Shown: positions 63,163 through 64,000 of the stretch, one piece after another | How the letters are laid out: each line of letters opens with the position of its first letter | How positions within the stretch are numbered: the stretch's first letter is position 1 | From: Tetrahymena elliotti 4EA | Taxonomy: Eukaryota; Ciliophora; Oligohymenophorea; Hymenostomatida; Tetrahymenidae | Length of the DNA stretch: 64,000 nucleotides | Direction of reading: 5' to 3' | Assembly (NCBI GenBank): GCA_000231825.2 | Contig: JH720383.1 | Coordinates: 186,001 to 250,000, forward strand | Made by a program: the position numbers and the translations under genes | Notes under the pieces: model-generated | Seen by the model: only the letters and a program-made list of their open reading frames with translations | Databases searched by the model: none | Told to the model about the DNA's origin: nothing

Positions 63163-64000
63163 TCACTCAAGATCATCTAAATAATTTTATTCAGAGAATT
63201 AAGCAGAGTGAGATTAGGTAGTAGGTTCTGATTCAATAATTTGAACATCTTCTTCTTCTTCTTAATCATCTTGATTTTAGTTGCTGTATCTACATATATT
63301 TTCAAATCTTTTCTCTTATATTTTGATAAGATGATCTGGATTTTCAGTTTTAAATTAATCAACTTTTTATTTAACTAGATTGGGGCTTAAAAAATGAGAA
63401 AGGTCAATACTATCTTTTCCTATCTTTTATGCAATCTGCTAAATAGTTTCTTCTAATTATTTAATTAAATTTTCTTCATCTAATTCTTCTTCTCTATTTG
63501 TTCCTAACAACAAAGAATTCAACAATTTTTCAATATCATCTTATTAAATGAGTGATGAACTGCCTTAAGGTTTTAATTCGATAATATTATCTTCAATATT
63601 CTCTTTATTTTAATAATTTTAAGATGATTTTTATAATTATGTTTCTTGTATTTTTTTCTATCCATCTTTCATCAGACGTAAAGTGTACTCAACATCTTCT
63701 AAAAGTGCTCTTTCTTTCTTTAAATTTTCTTCTAATTAGTTAACTAAATAAGGATCTTTTATTAAATGAGCTCTATTAAGCTTCTTCTTTAAAGTTTCAA
63801 TTTCTATTAAGCTTTTTTTTAAGTTATTTTCAAAGAAAATAATTCTTTTTTGCTTAATTTCTGCATTCTTTTGTTAATTCTGAGCCTATTCTATCCTCTT
63901 TGCTTCTTATTTCTTGTCATTAATTTCTTTTAACAAATTCTACATTTGTTATTTTCCACCTTCAGTAAAGGCTTCGCAGAGCATTCTTTCATCAGGAAAA
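63163..64000 (-). CDS. Coiled-coil protein, 3' part (5' end beyond the window)
   Basis: Open minus-strand frame from the window edge to TGA at 63163-63165, 279 codons, no intron needed. It starts inside the protein (PDERMLCEAFTEGGKQQMQN) and runs through a long charged coiled coil (LIEIETLKKKLNRAHLIKDP; LVNQLEENLKKERALLEDVE). An acidic, Ser/Gln-rich end follows (DDQEEEEDVQIIESEPTT). The family is not recognised; cytoskeletal or ciliary coiled-coil proteins look like this, but so do many others. Confidence 0.7.

Noticed and set aside
1..64000. Bacterial, phage or plasmid origin, operons or CRISPR arrays
   Set aside because: Spliceosomal introns, ciliate code, dynein and SDHAF4 exclude it; no regularly spaced repeats with unique spacers were seen.

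Overview
The window is macronuclear-type DNA of a ciliate, most likely an oligohymenophorean related to Tetrahymena or the scuticociliates. It is very AT-rich. TAA and TAG stand in frame inside conserved protein motifs, where glutamine is expected, and TGA is the only codon that ends a gene. Genes are broken by short GT...AG introns, mostly about 35-80 nt. Read with the standard code the window looks almost empty; read with TAA/TAG = Gln it holds fourteen genes on both strands.

Layout. 2-3901 (+): potassium channel with a cyclic-nucleotide-binding domain, 5' truncated by the window edge. 4485-26730 (+): one huge, intron-rich dynein heavy chain whose nucleotide-binding sites are mostly destroyed. 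27344-30762 (-): unrecognised protein with two related modules. 31738-33747 (-): unrecognised Cys-motif protein. 33799-38214 (-): large multi-pass membrane protein. 38769-41956 (+): member of a ciliate membrane-protein family. 42391-43506 (+): endonuclease III (NTH1). 43992-50170 (-): protein with two cyclic-nucleotide-binding domains and a very long Gln/Asn/Ser-rich tail with internal repeats. 51429-52934 (-): succinate-semialdehyde-type aldehyde dehydrogenase. 53616-54083 (+): SDHAF4, a succinate dehydrogenase assembly factor. 54936-56072 (+): MORN-repeat protein. 56506-57241 (+): prefoldin-like protein. 58358-59605 (+): auxin-efflux-carrier (PIN/PILS-like) transporter. 60350-62743 (-): double-stranded-RNA-binding protein with a DZF-like domain. 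63163-64000 (-): 3' part of a coiled-coil protein.

There is no operon structure; neighbours are independent eukaryotic genes. The most suggestive pairing is the head-to-head aldehyde dehydrogenase and SDHAF4 genes, which share one 0.68-kb upstream region and act on either side of succinate. The dynein and the MORN protein fit ciliary or cortical roles. The most unusual object is the dynein: the whole motor architecture is recognisable, but AAA1 has lost the Walker A Thr and the Walker B acidic pair, AAA3 has lost the P-loop Lys, and AAA4 has no P-loop. It looks like a pseudo-motor comparable to metazoan DNHD1.

Exon borders were worked out by eye. They are frame-consistent for NTH1, ALDH, SDHAF4, MORN, prefoldin, the PIN-like carrier and the dsRBD/DZF gene, and only partial for the dynein, the double-CNBD gene, the large membrane protein and the 27-31 kb gene. 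No tRNA, rRNA, transposon or CRISPR array was recognised.
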